A stretch of 64,000 nt of DNA from Pseudomonadota bacterium (GCA_023422775.1 JAFAGM010000095.1:1-64000), one strand, 5' to 3'; shown: positions 8,167 to 17,238, counted from the first letter of the stretch. Notes: a model not told the origin generated them from the letters alone. Translations and numbers: made by a program.

Positions 8167-9795
8167 TCAAGCCGCCGCGTTCGGGAAGCGGTAGCTCTTG
8201 AACTGGTCGCGCAGCGCGGTTTTCAGGATTTTTCCGGTGGCGGTGTGCGGGATGCCGTCGACGAAGGCGACGTCATCGGGCATCCACCATTTCGCGATCT
8301 TGCCATCCATGAATTTCAGGATGTCCTCGCGCGTCGCGCTCTGGCCCTGCTTGAGCTGGACGATGAGGAGCGGGCGCTCGTCCCATTTGGGATGGTAGAC
8401 GCCGATCACGGCGGCTTCCGCGACGGCCGGGTGGCCGACCGCGAGATTCTCCAGGTCTATCGACGAAATCCATTCGCCGCCCGACTTGATGACGTCCTTG
8501 GAGCGGTCGGTGATCCGCATGTAGCCGTGCTCGTCGATGGTCGCGACGTCGCCGGTGTCGAAGAAGCCTTCGTCGTCGAGGATGTCGGTGTCGACCTTGA
8601 AATAGGCCTTGGCGACCGCGGGGCCGGCCACCTTGAGGCGACCGAAGGTCTTGCCGTCCCACGGCAACTCCTTGCCGGCATCATCGGTGATCTTCATTTC
8701 GACGCCGAACGGCGGGTAGCCCTGGGTCTGCAGGATGTCGAGCCGCTCCTCGCCGGTGAGCACGGCAAACGGCGGCTTCAGCGCCGCCACCGTGCCGATC
8801 GGGCTCATCTCGGTCATGCCCCAGGCGTGGCGCACGCGAACGCCCATGTCGACGAACGACTTGATCATCGAGCGCGGCATGGCCGAGCCGCCGCACACCA
8901 CGCTCTTGAGGTGGGGCAGCTTCAGGGCGTTGGCGGCCATGTGGTTGAGCAGCATCAGCCACACGGTCGGCACGCCGGCCGTGTGCGTGACCTTCTCGGT
9001 GTCGAGAAGCTCATAGACCGATGCACCGTCGAGCTTGGCGCCCGGCATCACGAGCTTGGTGCCCATCGAGGGGGCGGAGAAGGCGATGCCCCAGCTGTTG
9101 GCATGGAACAACGGCACCACCGGAAGCATTGTCTCGGCGGCACTGGTGCCGAGGGCGTCGACATTGTTGGCCATCAACCCGTGAAGCACGTTGGAACGGT
9201 GAGAATAGAGCACGCCTTTCGGATCGCCGGTGGTGCCCGACGTGTAGCACATCGCCGCTGCGGTATTCTCGTCGAAATCCTTCCACTTGAACTTGCCGTC
9301 GGCTTCCGCGATCCAGTCCTCGTAGGCGACCGCGTTCTTCAGCGTGGTCTGCGGCATGTGCGCCTTGTCGGTCAGCACGATGTAGCGTTCGACGCTCGGC
9401 ATGCTGGCGGCAAGCTTCTCCAGGATCGGCACGAAGGTGATGTCGGTGATGACGATGCGATCCTGCGCATGGTTGATGATCCAGGCGATCTGATCGGGGA
9501 ACAGCCGCGGATTCACAGTGTGGCAGATCGCGCCGATCCCCATGATGCCGTACCAGACTTCGAGATGGCGCCAGGTGTTCCAGGCGATGGTGGCGACGCG
9601 GTCGCCGAACTTGATGCCATCGCGCTCGAGCCGCTGCGATACTTTCAGCGCGCGCGCATGAATTTCGGCGTAATTGGTGCGATGAATGGGGCCTTCGATC
9701 GACCGCGTGACGACCTCTTGCGTGCCGTGATACTTCGCCGCGTGTTCGATGATCCGGTGACAAAGCAAAGGCCAGTCTTGCATCAATCCGAGCAT
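8167..9795 (-). CDS. Acyl-CoA synthetase, DmdB-like (3-methylmercaptopropionyl-CoA ligase family)
   Basis: An AMP-forming acyl-CoA ligase of 542 residues. The P-loop-like AMP-binding motif is CYTSGTTGDPKGV (about residue 190). WGMTEMSP, GYPPFGVEM, FDTGDVATIDEHGYMRI and the C-terminal hinge and lysine (SKDVIKSGGEWIS; GKILKTALRDQF) complete the set. The start MLGLMQDWPLLCHRII is characteristic of the medium-chain/DmdB-like group. The ATG at 9795 has a strong Shine-Dalgarno (GGAGGGAAG). In the window only the acyl-CoA dehydrogenase at 52928 is a possible pathway partner, and it is far away. The substrate could equally be a medium-chain fatty acid. Confidence 0.9.
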   Translation of the reverse strand: MLGLMQDWPLLCHRIIEHAAKYHGTQEVVTRSIEGPIHRTNYAEIHARALKVSQRLERDGIKFGDRVATIAWNTWRHLEVWYGIMGIGAICHTVNPRLFPDQIAWIINHAQDRIVITDITFVPILEKLAASMPSVERYIVLTDKAHMPQTTLKNAVAYEDWIAEADGKFKWKDFDENTAAAMCYTSGTTGDPKGVLYSHRSNVLHGLMANNVDALGTSAAETMLPVVPLFHANSWGIAFSAPSMGTKLVMPGAKLDGASVYELLDTEKVTHTAGVPTVWLMLLNHMAANALKLPHLKSVVCGGSAMPRSMIKSFVDMGVRVRHAWGMTEMSPIGTVAALKPPFAVLTGEERLDILQTQGYPPFGVEMKITDDAGKELPWDGKTFGRLKVAGPAVAKAYFKVDTDILDDEGFFDTGDVATIDEHGYMRITDRSKDVIKSGGEWISSIDLENLAVGHPAVAEAAVIGVYHPKWDERPLLIVQLKQGQSATREDILKFMDGKIAKWWMPDDVAFVDGIPHTATGKILKTALRDQFKSYRFPNAAA

Positions 9796-9879
9796 ACTCA
9801 CTTCCCTCCGACGGTTTGTTCGTTGCCGCGCGATCCGCGAACCTTGCGGGCGGATCGGGGTTAAGTTCATGGAATTGAA

Positions 9880-11097
9880 ATGAACTGTACCGCGCAGAAA
9901 GCAAGCCGAAAATGGGCTAATGGTGCCTTTGGCCGCATTGCCGCGGCAATGGTTACCGTTGCCGCGACCTGCCTCCTGCTTGGCATGCCAACTGCGCCCG
10001 CCTACGCAAAAAAGGGCTGCTGCGCGGCGCCGTGGGACATTCTGTTCAGGGATGCGACGCCGAGATCGCGCGGGAAGGTCGGAAAGGTTCGCCGCGCGGC
10101 GGTACCGCTGCCGAAGCCGCGGCCGGCCGGGGCGCCTGCGGCCCAGCCTGCGCAGATGCAGGCAGCCTCCCGGAACGGCAAGTCCGGAGATCAGCCCAGG
10201 GACCGGCCCAGGGAACAGCCCAACGATCAAGCCAAGGATCAAACCAGGGATCAGAGCAAGGATCGGCCCGAGGAGCAGGCCAGCCCTGCGGCGCAGCCGA
10301 CGCCGCAACCGTCGGCCTGCCGGCTGGCGCTGACCGACGCCATCGCCATTGCCCCCAGCATTCCCGATATCCATGGCGCCGGTGGCTGCGGGGGAGAGGA
10401 CCTGGTGCGGTTGGAGGCGATCGTGCTGCCTGACAGGCGGCAGGTTTCGGTGAAGCCTGCGGCCATCCTGCGCTGTCGTATGGCATCTGCACTGGCCGAG
10501 TGGATTCGCAACGATATCGCGCCGCTCGCGGCCGGCCTCGGCAGCACCATTTCCAACCTCGATAATTTCGATTCCTACGAATGTCGCGGCCGCAACCGCG
10601 TCGCAGGCGCCAGGCTGTCCGAACATGGCCGTGCCAATGCGCTCGATGTCCGCGCCTTCAAGCTCGCCAACGGCCGTGCGATCTCGCTCACCGACCGCAC
10701 CGTTCCGCGCGAACTGCGCGAGAGCGTGCTGCATTCGGCCTGCACGCGATTTCCGACGGTGCTGGGCCCCGGCTCGGACGGGTACCACGAGGACCACATC
10801 CATCTCGACCTGATGGAACGGCGGAGCAATTACCGGATCTGCCAGTGGAACGTCTGGGATCCGCTGCCGCGGATCGCGCCGCTGTTGCCGGCCGAACGGC
10901 CGGACGAGGCCCCGCCGCGCGAAGTCGCCGCCAAATCCGAACCCAACAAGTCCGAGGCCGGCAAGCCTTCAGCCGACAAGCCTTCAGCCGACAAGGCCGG
11001 CGCTGCGAAATCGGACGACGGGAAAGCGGAAGAGGCCGAGCCTGTGCGCGAGGAGAAGCCTGCCACGAAAAAGCGCCGGCAGAACCGGCGCTCCTGA
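9880..11097 (+). CDS. Extensin-like domain protein (secreted)
   Basis: A 405-residue exported protein. A signal peptide ends near APAYA-KKGC (residue about 45). Next comes a low-complexity linker (about residues 68-145) with imperfect 4-residue repeats of the D-Q-x-[RK] kind. The extensin-like domain (about residues 145-325) contains SEHGRANALDVRAF and HEDHIHLDL, whose His/Asp residues match the zinc site of LAS/D,D-peptidase-like folds. The tail is rich in Lys, Ala and Glu with a tandem SADKP repeat. A peptidoglycan-related function is likely from the fold but unproved. It is divergent from the ligase gene, with 84 bases between starts. Confidence 0.85.
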   Translation: MNCTAQKASRKWANGAFGRIAAAMVTVAATCLLLGMPTAPAYAKKGCCAAPWDILFRDATPRSRGKVGKVRRAAVPLPKPRPAGAPAAQPAQMQAASRNGKSGDQPRDRPREQPNDQAKDQTRDQSKDRPEEQASPAAQPTPQPSACRLALTDAIAIAPSIPDIHGAGGCGGEDLVRLEAIVLPDRRQVSVKPAAILRCRMASALAEWIRNDIAPLAAGLGSTISNLDNFDSYECRGRNRVAGARLSEHGRANALDVRAFKLANGRAISLTDRTVPRELRESVLHSACTRFPTVLGPGSDGYHEDHIHLDLMERRSNYRICQWNVWDPLPRIAPLLPAERPDEAPPREVAAKSEPNKSEAGKPSADKPSADKAGAAKSDDGKAEEAEPVREEKPATKKRRQNRRS

Positions 11098-11147
11098 TAA
11101 TCGGCCGCGAGGAAAGTGTCGCCGGCTATTGCGTCATCGCGCCTAGG

Positions 11148-11834
11148 CTATTGCGTCATCGCGCCGACGCCGCCGCCCTGCAGCGCCATCTTGGAATTGA
11201 ACGGCGAGTCACCCTGCTTGGGTTCGAGCACAACGACGACCGTACCTTGCTTGACGCGGCTGTAGAGGTCGATGACGTCCTCGTTGGTCATGCGGATGCA
11301 GCCCGACGAGATCGATGCACCGATATATTCCGGCTGGTTGGTGCCGTGAATGCGGAACAGGGTGTCCTTGTTGCCCTGATAGAGATAGAGCGCGCGGGCG
11401 CCGAGCGGATTGTCGACGCCGCCGGGCACCGAGGCCGGCAGTCCTTCGATCCGCTTGTGAATGTCGGCGGTCGGCGTCCATCTCGGCCATTCCGCCATGT
11501 TGCCGACGCGGGCGATACCCGAGAACGCGAGGGCTTCCTCGCCGACGGTCACGCCGTACCGGATCGCCTTGCCGCCGTCCTGCACCAGATACAGATAGTG
11601 GTTGTCGGAATCGACCACGATCGTGCCGGGCATTTCCTTGCGGTGATAGTCGACAATGGCGCGACGGAAGGGTTCTGCCGGCTTGACCGCAGCATAGCGC
11701 GCCTTGGCGAGCTGGGCCTTGTCGCTCGGCTTGAGCGACGCCTCGGGCGCGGCCTGATACGTGGTTGCCTGCATGCAGCCGGACAGCATGAAGCCGGCGG
11801 CAACGACCCCGAACATAACTTTCAGCGACGACAT
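11148..11834 (-). CDS. L,D-transpeptidase (YkuD), lipoprotein
   Basis: A 228-residue YkuD-domain enzyme that makes 3-3 peptidoglycan cross-links or attaches proteins to the wall. The active site is IHGTN...SSGCIRM, with catalytic Cys and upstream His. The N-terminus is a lipoprotein signal (MSSLKVMFGV... LSGC lipobox), so the enzyme should be membrane anchored and periplasmic. The start at 11834 puts the lipobox about 20 residues in; the frame is open 28 codons further upstream, but that would bury the signal. It converges with the extensin-like gene, and both act on the envelope. Confidence 0.93.
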   Translation of the reverse strand: MSSLKVMFGVVAAGFMLSGCMQATTYQAAPEASLKPSDKAQLAKARYAAVKPAEPFRRAIVDYHRKEMPGTIVVDSDNHYLYLVQDGGKAIRYGVTVGEEALAFSGIARVGNMAEWPRWTPTADIHKRIEGLPASVPGGVDNPLGARALYLYQGNKDTLFRIHGTNQPEYIGASISSGCIRMTNEDVIDLYSRVKQGTVVVVLEPKQGDSPFNSKMALQGGGVGAMTQ

Positions 11835-12243
11835 GTTACTTCCAATCGAAACTCTTGCGTCCGCAGCCACAATCCTGTGCCATAAACGCGACGATTCCAT
11901 TAAACGCAGTATCCGCAAAAACGGGTAAATGTGCCAGTCTTTGCGCGACCCTTCGGCGCTGCGGGAGGCCGGCTGTGGCTTTTATGCCGCAAGTTTTGCG
12001 GCTTCTGGCTCATTTGTGGGCACCAATGGCCTGCTGTCAGTTCAGGGCCATGCCCGTGCCGCGCCGGTGCCGCAAATATGGATCGCCAGTCAGGCGCCGC
12101 TCACCTGGCACTTGCCAGAATCGGGCTAGTGCGGCTGGCTGGCAACAGCGTTTTCAGGCGACCCCGATGGCGGTTTGTGTCAGGAAAACGCACCCAAACC
12201 AAACGCACCAAACCAACAGACTGCGCCTGTTCCGGAGTTCCCT
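11835..12243. other. Gene-free stretch between divergent ldt and corA
   Basis: These 409 bases must hold the promoters of the L,D-transpeptidase and CorA-like genes. Several frames are open in the + direction, but they have no ribosome-binding site and an unnatural composition (Cys/Trp-rich). No palindromic repeat or riboswitch-like fold was recognised. Confidence 0.4.
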
Positions 12244-13221
12244 ATGCTGTCAGTCTACGCCCCCTCTGAATCCAGCCTGAAGAAGCTCCCGGAGACGGCC
12301 TCGGCGGCATTGCCGGACAACGTGATCTGGATCGACCTCGTCAATCCGACCTCGGAAGAGGACCGCGTCGTGGAGCGGCTGGCCGGTATCGCGGTGCCGA
12401 CCCGGGAAGACATGCAGGAGATCGAGATCTCCAGCCGGCTCTATATCGAGAACGGTGCCCGCTACATGACTGCGACGCTGATGTGCCAGTCCGACAGCGA
12501 TATGCCGCGGATCACGCCGGTCACCTTCATCCTTGCCGGTCACCGCCTGGTGACCGTGCGGTACGACCTGCCGAAGCCCTTTGCGCTGGTCGAGCACAAG
12601 CTGGCCCGGTCATGCCTGCCGGGGATCTCGGGCGAGATGGTGCTGATGGAATTGCTCGATGCGGTGATCGACCGCTGCGCCGACATTCTGGAGCGCGCCG
12701 GCGCCGATGTAGATCAGGTCTCCCACGACATCTTCGAGCCCGAAAGCGAACGCCATGGCCAGGCCAAGCGCTATTCGCAGATCCTGATCGCGATCGGGCG
12801 CAAGGGCGACCTGGTCTCGAAGGTGCGAGAAAGTCTGGTCTCGATCGGCCGCGTCGTCACCTTCCTGTCGGCGGCGGTCGAGGGTATCAAATGGTCCAAG
12901 GACATGCGCGAGCAGCTCAAGACCATGCAGCGCGACGTTTCCTCGCTGACCGACCACGCCTCCTATCTCTCCAGCAAGATCACGTTTACGCTCGACGCCA
13001 TGCTCGGCGTCGTCAATCTCGAGCAGAACAACATCATCAAGCTGTTCTCGGTGATGGCGGTCGTGCTGATGCCGCCGACGCTGATCGCCTCGGTCTACGG
13101 CATGAATTTCAGGGCGATGCCGGAACTCGAGTGGCCGCATGGTTACCCGATGGCGTTGTTAATGATGCTCATGGCAGCCGTGCTGCCGTACTTCTTCTTC
13201 CGATGGAAGAAGTGGCTGTAA
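12244..13221 (+). CDS. corA: CorA-family magnesium/divalent metal transporter
   Basis: A 325-residue CorA-family channel protein. A long cytoplasmic alpha/beta and coiled-coil domain is followed by two C-terminal membrane spans. The signature YGMNF (about residue 283) directly follows the first span and forms the selectivity loop; the protein ends in the basic patch RWKKWL. It moves Mg2+ (possibly Co2+/Ni2+) into the cell as a pentamer. The ATG at 12244 was chosen from homologous N-termini (MLSVYAPS); upstream codons are open but not protein-like. No Mg-sensing leader was recognised. Confidence 0.93.
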   Translation: MLSVYAPSESSLKKLPETASAALPDNVIWIDLVNPTSEEDRVVERLAGIAVPTREDMQEIEISSRLYIENGARYMTATLMCQSDSDMPRITPVTFILAGHRLVTVRYDLPKPFALVEHKLARSCLPGISGEMVLMELLDAVIDRCADILERAGADVDQVSHDIFEPESERHGQAKRYSQILIAIGRKGDLVSKVRESLVSIGRVVTFLSAAVEGIKWSKDMREQLKTMQRDVSSLTDHASYLSSKITFTLDAMLGVVNLEQNNIIKLFSVMAVVLMPPTLIASVYGMNFRAMPELEWPHGYPMALLMMLMAAVLPYFFFRWKKWL

Positions 13222-13339
13222 ACCAGCGGTTCCTCGCGTGCGATGCGCGCCTCAATTCCACAGCTAAAATTTGAGCGGTGCACTGAACGATTGATCGAAG
13301 CTTGTCTGCGATAAGGTGTTCTCTGGCCGCGAGGACACC

Positions 13340-13555
13340 ATGGTTGAGAAACACATAACGTCACGCAACGTCATCGATTTTGCGCGCTATCAGCAAGGCC
13401 GCGTCGTTGGCAGTGTGCAGGCGTTCCCGGCTCGGCTTTGCCGGCACTGCGGTGCGGCGCTGGCGGACGGCGAGAACGAAGACGAGTGTTCGAGCGCGTT
13501 CAATGTCGCGGCTGCCAATCTGCGCACGACGCAACTGAAACTTCGCGCGGAGTGA
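13340..13555 (+). CDS. Small hypothetical protein with CxxC motif
   Basis: A 71-residue protein. The middle part has CRHCG (C-x-x-C) and a later Cys in DECSSAF, which could bind a metal or form a disulfide. There is no signal peptide. The start at ATG 13340 follows the purine-rich GAGGACACC. The sequence is of a kind found as short hypotheticals in Bradyrhizobium; no function is known to me. It stands alone. Confidence 0.6.
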   Translation: MVEKHITSRNVIDFARYQQGRVVGSVQAFPARLCRHCGAALADGENEDECSSAFNVAAANLRTTQLKLRAE

Positions 13556-13600
13556 GCGGTAGGTCGTGAATGTGGATCGCGTAGAGTGGGCAACAATTAA

Positions 13601-13702
13601 ACCCTCATGGTGAGGAGGCGCGTAGCGCCGTCTCGAACCATGTGGCCCGGACCGTGGCTACATCCTTCGAGACGCGGCTGACGCCGCTCCTCAGGATGAG
13701 GT
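13601..13702. repeat. Dispersed inverted repeat, family E
   Basis: Arms ACCCTCATGGTGAGGAGGCGC and GCCGCTCCTCAGGATGAGGT with inner arms GTCTCGAA/TTCGAGAC. It occupies the gap between two convergent genes. Only one copy is seen in this window. Confidence 0.65.
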
Positions 13703-13728
13703 CTGACAGTGAATTCACCCCGATCGCG

Positions 13729-14481
13729 CTAAACGTGCTGCCCACCATTGATGTGGATCTCGGCGCCGTTCACGTATGAACTGGTCTCGGTGCACAGCAC
13801 GTAGATGATCTTCGCGACCTCGTCGGGCGTGCCGAGCCGGTGCATCGGGATCTGCTGGTCGACGATCTTTTCGGTGCCCGGCGACAGGATCGATGTGTCG
13901 ATCTCGCCCGGCGCGATCGCGTTGACGCGCACGCCGACGCGGCCGAAGTCGGAGGCCATTTCGCGCGTCAGTGCAGCAAGCGCCGCCTTCGACGTCGCGT
14001 AGGCCGCGCCGGCGAACGGGTGCACGCGGGAGCCGGCGATCGAGGTGACGTTCACCACCGCGCCTTTGGCGTGCTTCAACTCCTCGACCAGTCCGCGCGC
14101 GATCATGATCGGCGCAAAAAAGTTGACGTGGAAGACATGGGTCCACGTCTCGATATCGGTATCCATGGTGCCGAGCCGGCCGCCGCCCGGGCCCTTCGGC
14201 GAGATCGCGGCGTTGTTGACCAGCGCGTGCAGTTCGTCGTTCTCCAGCCGCCGGCGGATCTCGGAAATCGCGCGCGTGGTGTCGCTGGGGTCGCCGAGAT
14301 CGACCTCGATGTGGTCCTCCGGTCCGGCGCCCCACGGGCAGACTTCCGGGAAGGCATGCCGCGAGCAGGTGATGACCCGCCAGCCGGCGGAGGAAAAGCG
14401 GATCGCGGTGGCGTGGCCGATCCCGCGGCTGGCGCCGGTCAGAAGCAGCGTGCGCCGCGGCGCATTGGATGAAGGAGGCAT
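13729..14481 (-). CDS. SDR-family oxidoreductase
   Basis: A classical short-chain dehydrogenase/reductase of 250 residues. It has the NAD(P)-binding loop TGASRGIG (about residue 15), NNAA, the catalytic Ser in NVTSIAGS and the YxxxK motif in YATSK, and ends with a typical NGAEIHINGG stretch. The substrate is not predictable. The start MPPSSNAPRR at 14481 is 41 bases from the pdxH stop codon upstream on the same strand, so the two may be co-transcribed (pdxH first). Confidence 0.92.
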   Translation of the reverse strand: MPPSSNAPRRTLLLTGASRGIGHATAIRFSSAGWRVITCSRHAFPEVCPWGAGPEDHIEVDLGDPSDTTRAISEIRRRLENDELHALVNNAAISPKGPGGGRLGTMDTDIETWTHVFHVNFFAPIMIARGLVEELKHAKGAVVNVTSIAGSRVHPFAGAAYATSKAALAALTREMASDFGRVGVRVNAIAPGEIDTSILSPGTEKIVDQQIPMHRLGTPDEVAKIIYVLCTETSSYVNGAEIHINGGQHV

Positions 14482-14522
14482 GCAGGTCTTTCGGTTTTGG
14501 ACGTCGTCACGCGCGCCTGGTG

Positions 14523-15164
14523 TCAGGGATAGAGCCTTACCTTCGACCACGCAGTGTCAGGCGCGTCGCGGCGGAATTCGATGCGGTCGTGCAGGCGGAA
14601 CGGGCGGTCGTGCCAGAATTCGAAACGCTGCGGGTGAATACGCCAGCCGCTCCACCCCTGCGGACGGGGCACGTCGCCGATCATGTGCTTGGCGGCCACC
14701 ACCGCGATCGCCTGCTCGAAGGCGAAGCGGCTCTCCAGCGGCTGCGACTGCTTGCTGGCCCAGGCGCCGATCTGCGCCTGCTTCGGACGCGTGGCGAAAT
14801 AGGCGTCGGCTTCCTCCGGGGTTACCGGTGACACGTTGCCGCGAATGCGGACCTGGCGGCGCAGCGACTTCCAGTGAAACAGCAAAGCCGCCTTGGGGTT
14901 TGCGGCGAGTTCGCGGCCCTTCTGGCTGGCGATGTGGCTGTAGAACACGAAGCCATCGGCGTCATAGCCCTTCATCAGCACCATCCGGACGTCCGGCAGC
15001 CCGTCAGTATCGACGGTCGCCAGCGCCATCGCGTTGGGATCGTTCGGCTCGGACTTGACGGCCTCGGCGAACCACTCGCCGAACAGCGCAAAGGGTTCCT
15101 CGGCCGCGGTAAAATCACCCGATGTTAACGGTGTCGGGTGTTTGATGGAGGTCGTGTCCGTCAT
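14523..15164 (-). CDS. pdxH: Pyridoxamine 5'-phosphate oxidase
   Basis: An FMN-dependent oxidase that converts pyridoxamine/pyridoxine 5'-phosphate to pyridoxal 5'-phosphate. The 213-residue product has the family length. Typical features are VDTDGLPDVRMVLMKGYD, FYSHIASQKGRELAANP, RRQVRIRG and the C-terminal WSKVRLYP, where Arg-x-x-Pro closes the protein. The frame is open far upstream, but ATG 15164 (MTDTTS) gives the normal N-terminus. It is divergent from the lipoprotein gene at 15287. Confidence 0.95.
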   Translation of the reverse strand: MTDTTSIKHPTPLTSGDFTAAEEPFALFGEWFAEAVKSEPNDPNAMALATVDTDGLPDVRMVLMKGYDADGFVFYSHIASQKGRELAANPKAALLFHWKSLRRQVRIRGNVSPVTPEEADAYFATRPKQAQIGAWASKQSQPLESRFAFEQAIAVVAAKHMIGDVPRPQGWSGWRIHPQRFEFWHDRPFRLHDRIEFRRDAPDTAWSKVRLYP

Positions 15165-15286
15165 GTCAGGAGTTCCAGTTGCGTCCGTTCGCGTCCCGGA
15201 GCGCGTTGCAGCCCCGATACGGGCTCGCCCTATATAGGGCATGGGGACGCGTTGGCCTATCGGCGATCGGCCCCACCGGTGCGGCC

Positions 15287-15697
15287 ATGACATTGATTCT
15301 AATCGGTCTCGGCTCGGGCGGCTGCAGCTTTTCCCGCCTGGATGCCGCTTACGCCAAAATGGACGGCGGCGATCGGACGGGTTCGCTGGGAAAGCAGGTA
15401 GCCAGTCCGCCGGCGCCGACCGAGAGCGATCTAGCCTTTGCCCGCACCGCCGCTTCCGACGTGCTGACCAGGGGCGACAAGGATTCCAGCCAGCCCTGGG
15501 AGAACCCGGAAACCGGGGCGAGGGGGTCGGTGACGCCCTTGTCCCAGGCCTATTCCGGGGATGACGGGCGCACCTGCCGGGACTTCCTCGCAAGCTATGT
15601 CAACGGCCGTTCCGAGAGCTGGCTGCAGGGCGCGGCGTGCAAGGCCGGTCGCGGCCGATGGGAGATCCACACGTTGAAGCCTTGGACCAGGGGTTAA
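15287..15697 (+). CDS. RT0821/Lpp0805-type surface lipoprotein
   Basis: A 136-residue small envelope protein. The short hydrophobic N-terminus ends in a lipobox-like GSGGC, followed by a soluble region with GxxTPLSQAYSGDDGRTCRDF and WLQGAACK...GRWEI, the pattern of the RT0821/Lpp0805 (COG4520) family. Function is unknown. The start at 15287 leaves a short signal; a start further upstream in the same frame is possible. The last codons and the stop lie in a 21-base tandem repeat. It is followed by a dnaJ-class gene on the same strand. Confidence 0.75.
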   Translation: MTLILIGLGSGGCSFSRLDAAYAKMDGGDRTGSLGKQVASPPAPTESDLAFARTAASDVLTRGDKDSSQPWENPETGARGSVTPLSQAYSGDDGRTCRDFLASYVNGRSESWLQGAACKAGRGRWEIHTLKPWTRG

Positions 15698-15717
15698 AAG
15701 CCTTGGACCAGGGGTTA
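15677..15717. repeat. 21-base tandem duplication over a stop codon
   Basis: The unit AAGCCTTGGACCAGGGGTTA(A) occurs twice back to back. The first copy carries the TAA that ends the lipoprotein gene. It looks like a recent slippage or unequal-crossover duplication. Confidence 0.85.
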
Positions 15718-15840
15718 GATGCCCCAAGAAGTCGGTCACCGTGGGAGTTGCAAAAATGCAACTGGCTTCCCAGATAAAGCCAAAGCGGGCGATCTGCTCT
15801 AAACTGAAAAATCCGAATTCTCGTGAAGGAGACCCGACGT

Positions 15841-16812
15841 ATGCGCGACCCCTATGAGGTCTTGGGGGTGCCGCGGGGCGCCAGCGCTGCGGCGATCAAG
15901 AGTGCCTACCGCAAGCTCGCCAAGAAGCATCACCCCGACAGCAACAAGAACGATCCGAAGGCCGCAGAGCGCTTCTCCGAAATCAATTCCGCCAACGAGA
16001 TCATCGGCGACGAGGACAAGCGCAAGCAGTTCGACCGCGGCGAGATCGACGCTGAGGGCAAGCCGCGCTTCCAGGGCTTTCCAGGCGGCGGCCCGCGTGG
16101 TGGTCGAGCGGGCGGGCCCGGTGGTGGATTTGAGTCCTACACCTTCCGCACCGGTGGTGGGGGCCCCGGAGGCCCGGGCGGTGGCGCGGGCTTCGAGGAG
16201 ATCCTCAACAGCATGTTCGGCGGCGCCCGGGGCGGACGTCCAGGCGGTCAGAGCAGAACTTTCGAATTCGAAACCGGCGGTATCGGTTTGGATCTGGACC
16301 TGAACGTCGCCATGACGGTGTCGCTGGAAGAGGCGGTCAAGGGCGGCGAGAAGCGCGTCCGCCTGCCGACCGGCAAGGAACTGAACGTCAAGATACCGGC
16401 GGGGGTGACCGCCGGCCAGCAGATCCGGCTGAAGGGCCAGGGCGAGACGGCGCCGGGCCACCCGCCCGGTGACCTCCTGATCACGGTCAGCATCGCGACG
16501 CACCCCTTGTTCAAGGTCGATGGCAGCGATTTGCGCATCGATCTGCCGATCACGCTTTATGAAGCGGTGCTGGGCGGCAAGGTACGGGTGCCGACGCTTG
16601 GCAGCGCGGTCGAACTGTCGATCCCGAAGAATACCTCGAGCGGCCGCACGTTCCGCCTCAAGGGCAAGGGACTGCCGAAGGCCGGCGGAAGCGGGGACCT
16701 GTTCGTCACCACGCGAATTATTCTCCCCGACGGGAACGATGCCGAGCTTGAGGCATTGATGGAAAAGTGGCGCGACGGCCACCGCTACAATCCGCGCAGC
16801 GATTTCGGCTGA
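15841..16812 (+). CDS. DnaJ-class co-chaperone (CbpA-like, no zinc finger)
   Basis: A 323-residue J-domain protein. The J-domain (1-70) has the HPD tripeptide in KKHHPDSNK. A Gly/Phe/Arg-rich region (about 75-145) and two C-terminal beta domains (about 155-310) follow. The four CxxCxGxG zinc repeats of DnaJ proper are missing, so this is the type II/CbpA class that stimulates DnaK ATPase. The start at ATG 15841 (MRDPYEVLGVP) is preceded by GGAGACC. Confidence 0.93.
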   Translation: MRDPYEVLGVPRGASAAAIKSAYRKLAKKHHPDSNKNDPKAAERFSEINSANEIIGDEDKRKQFDRGEIDAEGKPRFQGFPGGGPRGGRAGGPGGGFESYTFRTGGGGPGGPGGGAGFEEILNSMFGGARGGRPGGQSRTFEFETGGIGLDLDLNVAMTVSLEEAVKGGEKRVRLPTGKELNVKIPAGVTAGQQIRLKGQGETAPGHPPGDLLITVSIATHPLFKVDGSDLRIDLPITLYEAVLGGKVRVPTLGSAVELSIPKNTSSGRTFRLKGKGLPKAGGSGDLFVTTRIILPDGNDAELEALMEKWRDGHRYNPRSDFG

Positions 16813-17235
16813 GGGGGGAGTGATTCGCGGCGCGAAGCTGCCTGTCGAACGGTACGGCAGCTGTCAGAAGTTTTTTCCCGAAGGCGAAGCTTATTCCATG
16901 AAAACAAAAGGTTTTCTGGAAAAGGGGCGGCCTCGAAAGGGGGACCAGCGCGGTACCAAACCCCGATCGAGGCCGCTTGCGCCGATCGGCGGATCGAACG
17001 CTGCTCATTTTCTCGTGAACACCCGGTGCTTTAATGAGACCCGGTTGTGGTTTGATTCCAGATTTTCGATGTCAGAATTGGGACAAGCGCTCTGACGTTG
17101 TCTATCCAGAGCGTAATCGCCAGAGCGTAATCGGTTCTGATTGCATCAGAAGCGAAGCTCTGGATTCTTGTTTTGACGCGTTTTCTTCACGCGAACCGGT
17201 ATCCACCCCCGGATCAAGCTTCGCTCGAAAACGCT
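16813..17235. other. Gene-free stretch with repeat F
   Basis: These 423 bases lie between dnaJ and the anti-sigma gene. Two close copies of CAGAGCGTAATCG lie near 17108 and 17121, followed by a TTCTGAT/ATCAGAA hairpin (17135-17151) and a family F repeat. An open frame at 16820-17095 is not convincing. Confidence 0.5.
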
Positions 17236-17238
17236 CTA
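17135..17238. repeat. Dispersed repeat, family F, copy 1
   Basis: Elements in order: a TTCTGAT...ATCAGAA hairpin, CTGGATTCTTGTTTTGACGC, GTTTTCTTCACGCGAACCGG, then CTTCGCTCGAAAACGCTCT. The same order recurs at 25254-25348 and 29840-29940, and partial reverse copies lie at 35199-35262 and 41138-41201. It is the most frequent intergenic element in the window. Confidence 0.85.

Noticed and set aside
11929..12129. Short open frame between the L,D-transpeptidase and CorA genes
   Set aside because: No ribosome-binding site, no known motif, and the same stretch is open in two frames, as is common at this G+C content.
16820..17095. 91-codon open frame after dnaJ
   Set aside because: No ribosome-binding site, composition unlike neighbours, and its end runs into repeat-like sequence. 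Kept only as a remark.
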